In this document: positions 27,906-37,600 of the stretch, piece by piece
Layout: each line of letters starts with the position of its first letter
How positions within the stretch are numbered: position 1 is the first letter of the stretch
NCBI GenBank assembly: GCA_023229245.1
Contig: JALNZU010000017.1
Span: 1 to 64,000 of the forward strand
Direction: 5' to 3'
Length of the DNA: 64,000 nt
From: Bacteroidales bacterium
GTDB taxonomy: Bacteria > Bacteroidota > Bacteroidia > Bacteroidales > F082
Made by a program: the position numbers and the translations under genes
Notes under the pieces: generated by a model
The model's input: the letters and a program-made list of their open reading frames with translations, nothing else
Told to the model about the DNA's origin: nothing
Databases searched by the model: none

Positions 27906-27933
27906 TTGGCTGGAAAAGAGTTGCGTATCTTTG
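27906..27933 (+). promoter_or_regulatory. Promoter of the M28 cyclase/peptidase gene
   Basis: TTG (27906-27908), a 17-bp spacer and TATCTTTG (27926-27933) lie 28 bp upstream of the ATG at 27962. This supports that start over upstream in-frame codons overlapping the nitroreductase gene. Confidence 0.55.
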
Positions 27934-27961
27934 TAAACGTATATCCGTATATTTTTACACC

Positions 27962-28966
27962 ATGAAACCTTTTTTTTATTTGTTACTAGTCCTGATTTGT
28001 GTCTCATCTTGTGGTCAGCGCTCTTCAAAACCAGTTTCAGACGATAGTGCTGCAATAAAAAAACTAGCTGTTACAATTCCTGAATTTTCGGGTGATAGTG
28101 CGTATATGTTTGTTGCAGAACAACTTGCTTTCGGCCCCCGTGTACCTGGTTCAGAAGCTCATACCGAATGTGCAGTATGGCTTATAGAAACTATGAAAAC
28201 TTTTGCAGATACTGTGATCGTGCAAAATTTCAAAGCCCGTACGTATAACAAGCTTGTGTTTGACGGACAAAACATCATCAGCAGTTTTAATCCATTAGCA
28301 AAAAAACGTATTTTATTAGCATCACATTGGGATTCAAGGCCATATGCAGATCATGACCCGGATCCGGCAAACAGGCGTATTCCTATTGACGGAGCTAACG
28401 ACGGTGCAAGTGGCATAGGGGTTTTGATGGAAATAGCCCGTCTGATGCATCATCAACCTTTAGATGAAAAATTAGGAGTTGATCTGATCTTTTTTGATTT
28501 AGAAGATTACGGCCCACATCAGGAAGAAAGGACATATAACGATGAAGAGTTTTGGGCACTGGGAGCACAATATTGGGCACGTAACCCACATAATCGTTCC
28601 TATCAAGCGCATTATGGGATACTGTTGGATATGGTTGGTGCCTCGGATGCGGTGTTTCCGCGCGAAACCTTTTCACAGCAATATGCGCCCTGGGTATTGG
28701 ATAAAGTATGGGACAATGCATCGAGATTAGGATATGGAAATATATTTGTCAATAAGCCAGGCCTGCCAATCAGCGACGATCATATACCGGTAAATCGTAT
28801 AGCAGGTATTCCAATGATCAACATCATCCATATAGATCCGAACAGCTCCAACGGAACTTTTTTTGAGTATTGGCATACATTAGAAGATAATTTAACACAT
28901 ATTGATCCGGTTATGCTGGCTATAGTTGGACGTGTGCTGGCTACCACAGTGTATGAGTCGCAATAA
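27962..28966 (+). CDS. M28-family lipoprotein, probable glutaminyl cyclase
   Basis: The 334-residue lipoprotein (signal ending CVSSC, Cys17) has the zinc-dependent M28 fold: SHWDSRPYADHDPD, DGANDGASGIGVLME, FFDLEDYGP and WHTLEDN hold the metal ligands. The single-metal pattern with ASHWDSRP and DLEDYG matches Bacteroidetes type glutaminyl-peptide cyclotransferases such as those of Porphyromonas and Tannerella, rather than ordinary aminopeptidases. It would convert N-terminal Gln of exported proteins to pyroglutamate on the periplasmic side of a membrane. Many exported proteins in this window have Gln right after their signal peptide, in line with this. An aminopeptidase activity cannot be excluded. 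Confidence 0.82.
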   Translation: MKPFFYLLLVLICVSSCGQRSSKPVSDDSAAIKKLAVTIPEFSGDSAYMFVAEQLAFGPRVPGSEAHTECAVWLIETMKTFADTVIVQNFKARTYNKLVFDGQNIISSFNPLAKKRILLASHWDSRPYADHDPDPANRRIPIDGANDGASGIGVLMEIARLMHHQPLDEKLGVDLIFFDLEDYGPHQEERTYNDEEFWALGAQYWARNPHNRSYQAHYGILLDMVGASDAVFPRETFSQQYAPWVLDKVWDNASRLGYGNIFVNKPGLPISDDHIPVNRIAGIPMINIIHIDPNSSNGTFFEYWHTLEDNLTHIDPVMLAIVGRVLATTVYESQ

Positions 28967-28996
28967 AAAAGCCGGCACTTAAACGAACCGGCTTTT
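28967..28996. terminator. Bidirectional terminator
   Basis: A 9-bp stem (aaaagccgg at 28967-28975 with ccggctttt at 28988-28996) with flanking A and T runs lies between the convergent M28 and S46 genes and can serve both. Confidence 0.8.
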
Positions 28997-29017
28997 ACAG
29001 GTTTATCTGATATGTTA

Positions 29018-31231
29018 TCAACGTATCATCATGCGCGAATCCTCTATTGGTGCTACTTCGCGTAATATTTTCGTTTGTCTGCGACTTAGCTTCATTTCAT
29101 CAATCAGATTAGTGGCGCCGGCATACTTGTCAATGATAAGTAGTACATATCGTATATCCACATTGATTGTCCGCTGTACTTCTGGTTCAAAAGCCATATC
29201 GCCGCTCATGGCTTCCCAGTTGCCGTCGAAAGCAAGGCCAATAAGCTCGCCTCTGGCATTGATGACCGGGCTGCCAGAGTTACCACCAGTGATATCGTGG
29301 TTTGTCAGAAAATTGACCGACATAGTTCCATCATTATTCGCATAAATACCGTAATCAGATCTTTCGATAATTTTTTTGAGTCTTTCCGGCACCTCAAACT
29401 CCCAGGTTGTTGGGTCTTCTTTTGCAAGGATACCTTCGGTGGTAGTATAAAAATTGTAGTGTACCGCATCGGCAGGGTAATAATCTTGAACAGTACCATA
29501 GGTCAGTCTGAGGCTGAAGTTGGCATCGGAATAAAACTTGCGCTCGGGTTGCATCTCCATTTGTCCGGCAATAAACAGCCGGCTTCCCTTGCGAAGATTC
29601 TCCATAGGCTCACTCAACTGTTGTTGCACTTCTTTATTGATATCCACAAAGGCTCTGATCAGTTGATAGGCAGGGTCGTCGGCTATAGTTTTTGCTTTGG
29701 GCTGACGCAAGAAAGTTCTGAGTTTATCGGGACTCCCAAACATGGTCTTTTTAAATACTGATACAGCTAAGGCATCAAAGTCCTGTTTGTGCTTGCCGGC
29801 CATTTTTATTAGCAGATCAGGTTGAAACCCCGGCTGAACTTCCTGATAATACATTTCCATCATACGTGCTAACATATGTTGATCTAATCCGGCATCAAGG
29901 TTTTTATAGGTATTGTCAAGAGTGTTTAACAGCCTATCGGTCTCTTTTTGTATGGCTTCCTGGTCTTGTTCCTTGGTGTTCAGTAATTCATATAAACGGG
30001 TGAAGCGGTTAGCAATACTTAATATTTCGCTGCCAGAGAACACAGCTTCTACCATATACCATCGTACCTGATTAAAAGGTCGCATCTGTTCATATGCATC
30101 ATGGATCAGAGGTAATGCCTTGCCATATTTTTTCATGAGTTCGGGATCGGTCTCAATACGTACGGTGAAATCTTTTTCGATCTGCTGCTTTTTATCCACC
30201 ACCTGCATACGTTTCAGCCCGCGTACCTGTCCGATAAAGTTTTTCCAATAGTTTGATACTCCAGCATATTTACTGGCATATTGCAGCCTGACCTTATCGT
30301 TGGCTTTCATATGTTCGTCCATGATACGCAGCTTTTCGGCTCTGATGGAGATGCGTACCGGGTGACTTTCGTGTATGATACTTTCTACTCCCCATGAGGT
30401 GAGATATCTGTTTGTGCTGCCCGGATTACCTAATATCATGGCAAAATCACCATTTTGAACTCCATCAACTGCTATGGGCAAGTAATGGCGAGGTGTATAG
30501 GGTTTGTTGTCTTGGCTGTAGTCGGCTGGCTTATTATCTTGTCCGGCATACACCCTGAACAAAGAGAAGTCGCCGGTATGGCGAGGCCACATCCAGTTGT
30601 CTGTATCGGCGCCAAATTTTCCTATAGACTGTGGTGGAGCACCGGCCAGACGTACGTCGCGGAAGGTTTCGTATATAAGTAAATAATATGTATTACCACC
30701 AAAATACTCCTTTACAATTGCATTGTAATGAGTGTCTTCAGAAGCTGTTTTCTCGATTTTCTGTATTTGCTCACGAATAGCTTTGTTTCTTTCTTTTTCT
30801 GTCATATCGTCGGTTATCCCATCTAATACTTTGGTGGTCACGTCATCCATCCGTATCAGGAACTGAACCGTGAGGCCGGGTATAGGTATCTCATCTGTAA
30901 AGGATTTAGACCAAAAACCATGTTTCAGATAATCGTTTTCAACTGTGCTGACAGACTGGATAGCTCCATAGCCACAATGATGATTGGTCAGGAGTAATCC
31001 CTGTTCGGAGATGATCTCACCGGTACAGCCACGACCAAAAATGACTATCGCGTCTTTAATGCTGCTTTGGTTTACGCTGTATATCTCTTCAGCAGTGAGC
31101 CTAAGACCCATGCGGTGCATATCGTCAATATTGAGCTTTTCGATCAGTGCAGGAATCCACATGCCCTCGTCAGCATTACTTTGAAGCTGGAGTAACGATG
31201 CCAGAATTACCAATAAGATAAATTTTTTCAT
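29018..31231 (-). CDS. S46-family dipeptidyl-peptidase, DPP7-like
   Basis: The 737-residue exported serine peptidase removes dipeptides from peptide N-termini in the periplasm. It has GRGCTGEIISEQGLLLTNHH with the catalytic His, and NHDITGGNSGSPVINARGEL with the catalytic Ser. The residue that sets specificity in this family is Gly in LIGLAFDGNWEAMSGD; family knowledge links Gly to DPP7 (hydrophobic P1) and Arg to DPP11 (acidic P1). I start it at the ATG at 31231, where a signal peptide begins (KKFILLVILASLLQLQ). An upstream ATG at 31273 overlaps the -7 box. Confidence 0.9.
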   Translation of the reverse strand: MKKFILLVILASLLQLQSNADEGMWIPALIEKLNIDDMHRMGLRLTAEEIYSVNQSSIKDAIVIFGRGCTGEIISEQGLLLTNHHCGYGAIQSVSTVENDYLKHGFWSKSFTDEIPIPGLTVQFLIRMDDVTTKVLDGITDDMTEKERNKAIREQIQKIEKTASEDTHYNAIVKEYFGGNTYYLLIYETFRDVRLAGAPPQSIGKFGADTDNWMWPRHTGDFSLFRVYAGQDNKPADYSQDNKPYTPRHYLPIAVDGVQNGDFAMILGNPGSTNRYLTSWGVESIIHESHPVRISIRAEKLRIMDEHMKANDKVRLQYASKYAGVSNYWKNFIGQVRGLKRMQVVDKKQQIEKDFTVRIETDPELMKKYGKALPLIHDAYEQMRPFNQVRWYMVEAVFSGSEILSIANRFTRLYELLNTKEQDQEAIQKETDRLLNTLDNTYKNLDAGLDQHMLARMMEMYYQEVQPGFQPDLLIKMAGKHKQDFDALAVSVFKKTMFGSPDKLRTFLRQPKAKTIADDPAYQLIRAFVDINKEVQQQLSEPMENLRKGSRLFIAGQMEMQPERKFYSDANFSLRLTYGTVQDYYPADAVHYNFYTTTEGILAKEDPTTWEFEVPERLKKIIERSDYGIYANNDGTMSVNFLTNHDITGGNSGSPVINARGELIGLAFDGNWEAMSGDMAFEPEVQRTINVDIRYVLLIIDKYAGATNLIDEMKLSRRQTKILREVAPIEDSRMMIR

Positions 31232-31270
31232 AGTTTCATGTATTGATTGAAATTGCATTTTAGTTAGGCG

Positions 31271-31278
31271 CAAATCTA
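31271..31278 (-). promoter_or_regulatory. Bacteroidetes -7 element (TAGATTTG)
   Basis: This minus-strand box lies 39 bp before the ATG at 31231 and overlaps the alternative upstream ATG at 31273, which therefore cannot be the start. Confidence 0.5.
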
Positions 31279-31402
31279 AGAATTTTTATACGTTATTTGT
31301 TCTGAAAGTCGGTTTAAGGCTGCTTTGATTTAGGCTTCGGCAAATTGGCTAATGTTGTATCCTTAGGTGATTTAGTAAGGATAGACAGGTTCATGAGAGA
31401 TC

Positions 31403-31435
31403 AAAAAAAAACCGGAAGTGTGTTGGGCTCCCGGT
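31403..31435 (-). terminator. Terminator of the atpDC operon
   Basis: On the minus strand accgg (31431-31435 complement) pairs with ccggt (31411-31415 complement), with a long apical region, followed by eight T. It lies 25 bp after the atpC stop. Confidence 0.65.
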
Positions 31436-31459
31436 ACTATGATATGGGTATGTATATAC

Positions 31460-31696
31460 TTATTCGGATAATATCAAGATGTGATTATCAAGCACTTCTA
31501 ATACGCCACCGTTTATTTCAAAAAACTGGGTTTTCTTGTTCTCGTCCACAATCTTTACTCTTCCCCTTCCTAAGGCAGCAATCATAGGTGCGTGATTGTG
31601 TAGTATTTCAAATAACCCATCCAATCCGGGCAATTGTACCAGACTTATTTCACCAGTAAAAATAGTGGTGTCGGGTGTTATGATTTCCAGTTTCAT
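31460..31696 (-). CDS. atpC: ATP synthase F1 epsilon subunit
   Basis: The 78-residue protein is the N-terminal beta-sandwich domain of epsilon (LEIITPDTTIFTGEISLVQL, HNHAPMIAALGRGRV, EINGGVLEV). The C-terminal helical hairpin that inhibits ATP hydrolysis in longer epsilon subunits is missing; short epsilon subunits are usual in this phylum. It is 141 bp downstream of atpD and ends at a terminator. The other ATP synthase genes are elsewhere. Confidence 0.93.
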   Translation of the reverse strand: MKLEIITPDTTIFTGEISLVQLPGLDGLFEILHNHAPMIAALGRGRVKIVDENKKTQFFEINGGVLEVLDNHILILSE

Positions 31697-31837
31697 CGGT
31701 ATATAATTTTATGATCTTTTTAGTACAAGTCGGTCCCAAAAAATTTCAACTGATAGTATCTTCTTTCTTTTACACTTTTCTATCATATGCAGCAGGGGTT
31801 TGCTTAGTTTGAAAAGTATACGTCTATTTCATGTGGT

Positions 31838-33349
31838 TTATATTTCACTTTCTGCCATCAGGCGTTTTCCTTTTTCGATGGCTTCTTCTATGGTTCCCAC
31901 TAAATTAAACGCTGCTTCCGGATATTCATCCACTTCGCCATCCATGATCATATTAAATCCTTTGATGGTATCTTCTATAGATACGATTGTTCCGGGGATA
32001 CCTGTAAATTGTTCTGCGACATGAAAAGGCTGCGACAGGAACCGTTGTACTCGTCTGGCGCGGTGAACTGTAAGCTTGTCTTCTTCTGAGAGCTCGTCCA
32101 TCCCTAAGATAGCGATGATATCTTGCAGCTCTTTGTAGCGTTGGAGAATATTTTTTACCCGTTGTGCGGTATTGTAATGAGCTTCGCCAACTATATCCGG
32201 GTTCAGTATGCGCGAGGTGCTGTCAAGCGGGTCAACGGCAGGATATATCCCAAGTTCTGAGATTTTTCTGTTGAGTACGGTTGTAGCGTCAAGGTGTGCA
32301 AAGGTGGTAGCTGGTGCGGGGTCGGTAAGGTCGTCGGCTGGAACATATACTGCTTGTACTGATGTGATGGAACCTCGCTTGGTGGAGGTGATTCGTTCTT
32401 GCATCAGTCCCATTTCAGTGGCTAAAGTAGGTTGGTATCCTACTGCTGAGGGCATACGTCCTAACAGTGCTGATACTTCTGAACCAGCCTGGGTGAACCG
32501 GAAGATATTGTCGATAAAGAACAGTATGTCTCTACCACTTGTTTCTTCGTCTCCATCGCGGAAATACTCAGCTAATGTCAGACCGCTCAGAGCAACGCGT
32601 GCACGGGCTCCCGGAGGTTCGTTCATCTGACCGAAAACCAATGTAGCCTGCGATTCGGCTATTTGGTCGTAGTCGGCTTTTGATAAATCCCAGCTGCCTT
32701 GTTCCATACTTTCCAGAAACGCATCACCATATTTTACTACGCCTGATTCTATCATTTCGCGCAACAGATCGTTTCCTTCACGGGTACGCTCTCCTACACC
32801 TGCAAATACCGACATACCGGAATATGACTTGGCAATATTGTTGATCAACTCCATGATGATCACTGTCTTACCCACTCCGGCACCTCCGAACAAGCCTACT
32901 TTTCCTCCTTTTGAATAAGGCTCTATCAAATCAATAACTTTGATGCCAGTAAAGAGTACTTCGGTTTGTGTAGACAGAAATTCATACTTGGGAGGCTCAC
33001 GGTGTATGCTGTATAATTTACTGTCTTTCATGGGTCTAAGTCCGTCAATAGGCTCGCCTATAACGTTGAACAGCCTTCCTTTTATCTGGTCGCCTCCGGG
33101 CATAGAGATAGGTCGACCCAACAACACTGCTTTCATACCTCTGCGCAACCCATCAGTAGAATCCATAGCAATGGTTCGTACCGTGTTTTCACCTATGCCT
33201 TGTTGTACTTCAAGGATAAGCTTCTCACCATTGTCGCGGGTAATTTCAAGTGCCTCATGCAAATCGGGCAATTGAATATCATTGTCGAAAGCTATGTCAA
33301 CAACAGGCCCGATAATTTGTACGATATGTCCGGTTTTTCTTTGATCCAT
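31838..33349 (-). CDS. atpD: ATP synthase F1 beta subunit
   Basis: The 503-residue catalytic subunit shows the N-terminal barrel (GHIVQIIGPVVDIAFDN), the Walker A loop GGAGVGKT (155-162), VFAGVGERTREGNDL with the catalytic Glu, the Walker B segment ILFFIDNIFRFTQAGSEVSA, and the DELSEED-type motif as DELSEEDKLTVHRARR. It works with alpha at the membrane-bound rotary ATP synthase. It forms an atpDC pair apart from the other subunit genes, as in many Bacteroidota. A -7 box is at 33385-33392. Confidence 0.97.
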   Translation of the reverse strand: MDQRKTGHIVQIIGPVVDIAFDNDIQLPDLHEALEITRDNGEKLILEVQQGIGENTVRTIAMDSTDGLRRGMKAVLLGRPISMPGGDQIKGRLFNVIGEPIDGLRPMKDSKLYSIHREPPKYEFLSTQTEVLFTGIKVIDLIEPYSKGGKVGLFGGAGVGKTVIIMELINNIAKSYSGMSVFAGVGERTREGNDLLREMIESGVVKYGDAFLESMEQGSWDLSKADYDQIAESQATLVFGQMNEPPGARARVALSGLTLAEYFRDGDEETSGRDILFFIDNIFRFTQAGSEVSALLGRMPSAVGYQPTLATEMGLMQERITSTKRGSITSVQAVYVPADDLTDPAPATTFAHLDATTVLNRKISELGIYPAVDPLDSTSRILNPDIVGEAHYNTAQRVKNILQRYKELQDIIAILGMDELSEEDKLTVHRARRVQRFLSQPFHVAEQFTGIPGTIVSIEDTIKGFNMIMDGEVDEYPEAAFNLVGTIEEAIEKGKRLMAESEI

Positions 33350-33384
33350 AGGGTGTAAAATATTCTATCTATATAATGCGTGGG

Positions 33385-33392
33385 CAAAGATA
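33385..33392 (-). promoter_or_regulatory. Bacteroidetes -7 element (TATCTTTG) for atpDC
   Basis: This minus-strand match lies 35 bp before the atpD start. No good TTG was found at the -33 distance. Confidence 0.45.
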
Positions 33393-33459
33393 AATTTTTG
33401 TAGGTAATTTGCCTCTCTTTTACTGATTTATTTTGCGGATACAGCTTGATCAGCCTGAT

Positions 33460-34077
33460 CTATAATTTTTTTAGAAATTTTCTTTGAAATAGCAACAACC
33501 ATAGCACCCCTATAGTGATAGCTGAATCGGCTATGTTGAATACCGGTCTGAAGAACACAAAATAACCGTCATAGCCAAACAGAAAATCGGGTAGCCATGC
33601 TGCTGCCTCTTCTTGCTTGATAACCAAGAGTGGGAAATAGAGCATATCCACTACTTTTCCTTGTAAGAATCCGGCATATCCACCCGTCTCGGGTAAGAAT
33701 TTTGCGACACTAAAAGGGTTGCTTTCGCTGAATATCAGGCCGTAAAACGTGCTATCGATAATATTGCCAAGAGCTCCGGCCAGAATGAGTGTTACTCCTA
33801 ACACAGGTCCGAAAGAAGTTTTTTTTCTGACAAGCAGATATAAATAAATGCCTATAGCTATCACAGCCAGGATACGAAAGATACTTAAAGCCAATTTACC
33901 CCACTCGCCGGCAAACTGAAGCCCGAATGCCATGCCGTTGTTTTCGGTGAAATGGATCAGGAACCAATTTCCGGCTATGGCATATTCCTGTCCAAGGGTC
34001 ATGGTTGATTTGATATAGATTTTCAGCGTTTGATCTGCTAACAGGATGAGCAGTATGATCCACAGTGGTCTTTTCAC
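33460..34077 (-). CDS. lspA: Lipoprotein signal peptidase (SPase II)
   Basis: The 205-residue inner-membrane aspartic protease cleaves prolipoprotein signal peptides before the lipidated Cys. The family motifs are present: TENNGMAFGLQF, LAGALGNIIDSTFYG with the first catalytic Asp, and FNIADSAITIGV with the second. Four membrane helices are visible. It is longer than the roughly 160-residue enterobacterial enzyme because of an insertion (about residues 115-150), which is common in Bacteroidota. It is downstream of ileS and the DksA-like gene on the same strand. Its substrates here include the cytochrome, PepSY and M28 lipoproteins. Confidence 0.93.
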   Translation of the reverse strand: MKRPLWIILLILLADQTLKIYIKSTMTLGQEYAIAGNWFLIHFTENNGMAFGLQFAGEWGKLALSIFRILAVIAIGIYLYLLVRKKTSFGPVLGVTLILAGALGNIIDSTFYGLIFSESNPFSVAKFLPETGGYAGFLQGKVVDMLYFPLLVIKQEEAAAWLPDFLFGYDGYFVFFRPVFNIADSAITIGVLWLLLFQRKFLKKL

Positions 34078-34115
34078 GATATTGGACAGCTAATTATAAG
34101 GCATTAAATAATCAA

Positions 34116-34138
34116 CCCTGACCATTTTCAGGTCAGGG
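34116..34138 (-). terminator. Intergenic hairpin between the dksA-like gene and lspA
   Basis: A perfect 8-bp stem (ccctgacc at 34116-34123 with ggtcaggg at 34131-34138, loop 7 nt) is followed on the minus strand by only a weak T stretch. It may act as a partial terminator or as an RNA-stability element in the operon. Confidence 0.4.
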
Positions 34139-34182
34139 ATGAAACTCATATTTTATAATTGTTTATACTCTGCATCAGATAG

Positions 34183-34587
34183 TTACTGCCTGAGTTTAGC
34201 CTCAATGCTGAGAGTGGCATGGGGAACGATACGCAGTCTTTCTTTGGCGATGAGCTTACCAGTAGCCCGGCAGATGCCATAGGTTTTATTTTCTATGCGT
34301 ACCAATGCGTTTTCAAGATTGGTGATAAACTTCTGCTGACGGGCAGCTAACCTGCCATTCTCTTCTTTTGAGAGCACATGGTAGCCCTCTTCTAATATTT
34401 TAAAAGTAGGGGAAGTATCATTGGTTCCATTCTCACTGTCATTCGAGAGCGCTTCAGTAAGTAACTTCAAGTCTGATCTGGCTTTTTCAAGTTTTTTCAG
34501 AATGATCTCTCTGAACTCTTCCAACTCCTCATCTGAGTACCTGGTCTTCCTGACCTCAGGCTCCTCAATTTGTGTTTTCTCTTTCAT
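34183..34587 (-). CDS. DksA/TraR-family protein without the zinc cysteines
   Basis: The 134-residue protein has a coiled-coil N-terminal half (DEELEEFREIILKKLEKARS) and a C-terminal segment YGICRATGKLIAKERLRIVP then HATLSIEAKL, which aligns with the DksA zinc ribbon. Only one of the four zinc cysteines remains (C in YGIC); the others are replaced by Thr, Ser and Ala. DksA-type proteins bind RNA polymerase through the secondary channel; the Bacteroidetes form is known to lack the full zinc site. It lies between ileS and lspA, all on the minus strand. Confidence 0.82.
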   Translation of the reverse strand: MKEKTQIEEPEVRKTRYSDEELEEFREIILKKLEKARSDLKLLTEALSNDSENGTNDTSPTFKILEEGYHVLSKEENGRLAARQQKFITNLENALVRIENKTYGICRATGKLIAKERLRIVPHATLSIEAKLRQ

Positions 34588-34686
34588 GGCTATAAGTATT
34601 ATTTATCATTCAACGATTCATTACATGAATCCGGTATAAATATACAACAAAATTGATCGAACGCAATAAAATAGCTTAAAAAACTA

Positions 34687-37600
34687 TTAAATAACCTTCG
34701 ATATGCGTAGTTTCACCCTGATTCCATCGGTCAATTCTATTTCCTGAACCGATTCTCCGGTTAGATCTGGCTCGTGAAGCTGGATACTTGCCAATGTCTC
34801 AGAGCTAATATAGGGTTCGTGGTCTTGCAATGTTTGCAGCATTTCACCTGATGCAGTTATCTCAAGCATGATACGGTCGGTTACTTCCAATCCACTGTCT
34901 TTACGAAGGTTTTGTACCCTGTTGATCAGCTCCCGTGCCAACCCTTCTTGTTTCAATGCATCATCTAAAGTGATGTCTAATGCTACGGTTAATTTATCAG
35001 TGCTGGCTACTGTCCAGCCGGGTATGTCTTCCGGTATGATCTCTATATCTTCTAACCCGAGAATGATATCCTGTTCATCCATACGGAGTTTTGCTGATCG
35101 AGTGATCTCTATTTGTTTGATGTCGTATTGCGAAAAGCCTGTCAGAGCAGCACTGATCTGCTTCATAAGCTTTCCGTATTTAGGTCCGAGAGTTTTAAAG
35201 TTTGGTTTAACTTTTTTGATCAATATACCGGAATCGTCGGAGAGGTAGTCGATCTTTTTTACATTCACCTCAGATAGTATGAGAGCCTCCACATCTTTCA
35301 GCTGCTGTTTCATCTTGCTGTTCAATACCGGGATCATGATGGTGTTTAGTGGCTGTCGGACACGTATATTAACTTTTTTACGCAACGAAAGCACCATAGA
35401 CGATATGTTTTGAGCCATTTCCATACGCTCTTCCAGGTCTTTGTCAATCAGATTATTGTCGGCTTTTGGAAACAAGGTCAGATGAACAGATATCTCAGGT
35501 TTTCTTTTCGTTATAGTATTCAGATCACGGTAAAGCTGTTCACTGAAGAAAGGAGCTATAGGTGATGCTAAGCATGCGATGGTTTCCAAACAGGTATAGA
35601 GGGTTTGGTAGGCCGATATTTTATCCTGTGTATAAGTTCCTTTCCAGAAGCGGCGTCTTGAAAGACGAACATACCAGTTGCTCAGATGCTCATCTACAAA
35701 ATCCTGTATTGCTCTACCGGCTTTAGTCGGCTCATAAGCGGCATACGCATCATCTACTATGGTAACCAAAGAGTTAAGCTCAGAGAGTATCCAGCGATCA
35801 ATTTCCGGACGTTTTTCATAGGCTATTTCGTCTTCTGCATACCTAAACCCATCGATATTGGCATAAAGGGCAAAAAATGAATAAGTGTTGTAGAGCGTGC
35901 CAAAAAATTTCCTTCTCACTTCATCCAATCCGTTCAGATCAAATTTCAGGTTATCCCATGGCTGTGCATTAGTGATCATATACCAGCGTGTTGCATCGGG
36001 GCCGTATTTTTCAATGGTATCGAAAGGGTCAATTGCATTACCCAACCGTTTCGACATTTTGTTACCATTTTTATCTAAGACTAACCCGTTGGATACCACT
36101 GTTTTGAATGCTACCGAATCAAATAACATACTGGAAATGGCATGCAATGTAAAAAACCATCCACGTGTTTGATCTACTCCTTCGGCTATAAAGTCGGCCG
36201 GGAAATTTTGTTTGAACTCGGTTTGGTTTTCAAACGGATAATGCAGTTGTGCGTATGGCATAGCTCCCGAATCGAACCACACATCTATCAGGTCGGGTTC
36301 GCGATACATAGGTTTTCCTGTAGGCGATTTGAGGATGATGCGATCTGAATAAGGTCGATGCAGGTCGATGCGTCTATAGTTTTCATCGCTCAGGTCGTTT
36401 GTAACAAAATCGGCAAAAGGATTAGACTGCATGAATCCTGCCTGAACTGATTCGTCTATGGCTGCTTTTAGCTGAGCGATAGAGCCAAAGCTGCGTTGTT
36501 CGGTTTTGTCTTCGCTAGTCCAGATCGGGAGTGGGATACCCCAAAATCTGGATCTGGAGAGGTTCCAGTCGACCAGGTTTTCAAGCCAGTTGCCAAAACG
36601 TCCTTCACCAGTCGCTTTTGGCTTCCAGTTGATAGTAGCATTGAGCTCTAACATACGTTCTTTGAATGCTGTGGTACGAATAAACCAGCTATCCATAGGA
36701 TAGTAAAGTACGGGCTTGTCAGTACGCCAGCAATGCGGATAGCTATGGATATATTTCTCTATACGAAATACCTTGTTTTCCTTTTTCAACATAACGGCTA
36801 TATCCACATCAAGAGTAGCGGCATCAGCAGGAATACTTTCGTCGTATTCGTTTTTGACAAATCTCCCCGCAAACCCGGTATATAAAGATGTGTTGACGTA
36901 TTTTCCAACAAAATCAGTATCTAAGTTTTCAATGAGATAAAAACGTCCTTTCAGATCTACCATTGGTCGTTTGGTTCCTTCGGTATCAATGAGCAGAAGT
37001 GGGGCTATGTTGTTAGCTTTTGCTACTCTGTCGTCATCTGCTCCGAAAGTAGGTGCAATATGGACTATACCTGTTCCATCATTAGTAGTTACAAAATCTC
37101 CTGTAATAACCTTGAATGCATCACCCATAGGAGCTATCCAGGGGATAAGTTGTTCGTAGCGCCATCCCTGCATCTGTATTCCCTTGAAAGAAGTTACGAC
37201 CTGAAACGGGATTTTTTTATCGTCGGCTTTGTAGGTTTCTAATGGGATGTTGGCCATCTGCGGATCGAAATAAGATGTGATCAGGTCGTTGGCCAAAATA
37301 AGTTGTACGGCTTGTGCGCTGTATGGGTTGAAGGTCTTAACTAATACATAGTCTATGTTGGGACCTACGGCTAATGCAGTATTTGAGGGCAGGGTCCAGG
37401 GGGTGGTTGTCCACGCCAAAATATATAACGGTAGCTTTTCATCAAAAGGTAAAAACTTCGTTTTCTCGTCGGGTATTACTTTGAACTGGGCTGTTGCAGA
37501 TGTGTCCTTTACATCGCGGTAGCAACCAGGCTGATTCAGTTCGTGTGTGCTTAGTCCGGTACCGGCTGCGGGTGAATAAGGTTGTATGGTATAGCCCTTA

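Noticed and set aside
29297..29761. 154-codon + strand frame opposite the S46 peptidase
   Set aside because: It is fully antisense to a clear peptidase domain and lacks a promoter or family similarity.
32208..32630. 140-codon + strand frame opposite atpD
   Set aside because: It lies wholly inside the highly conserved atpD gene on the other strand and is a shadow of its codon usage.
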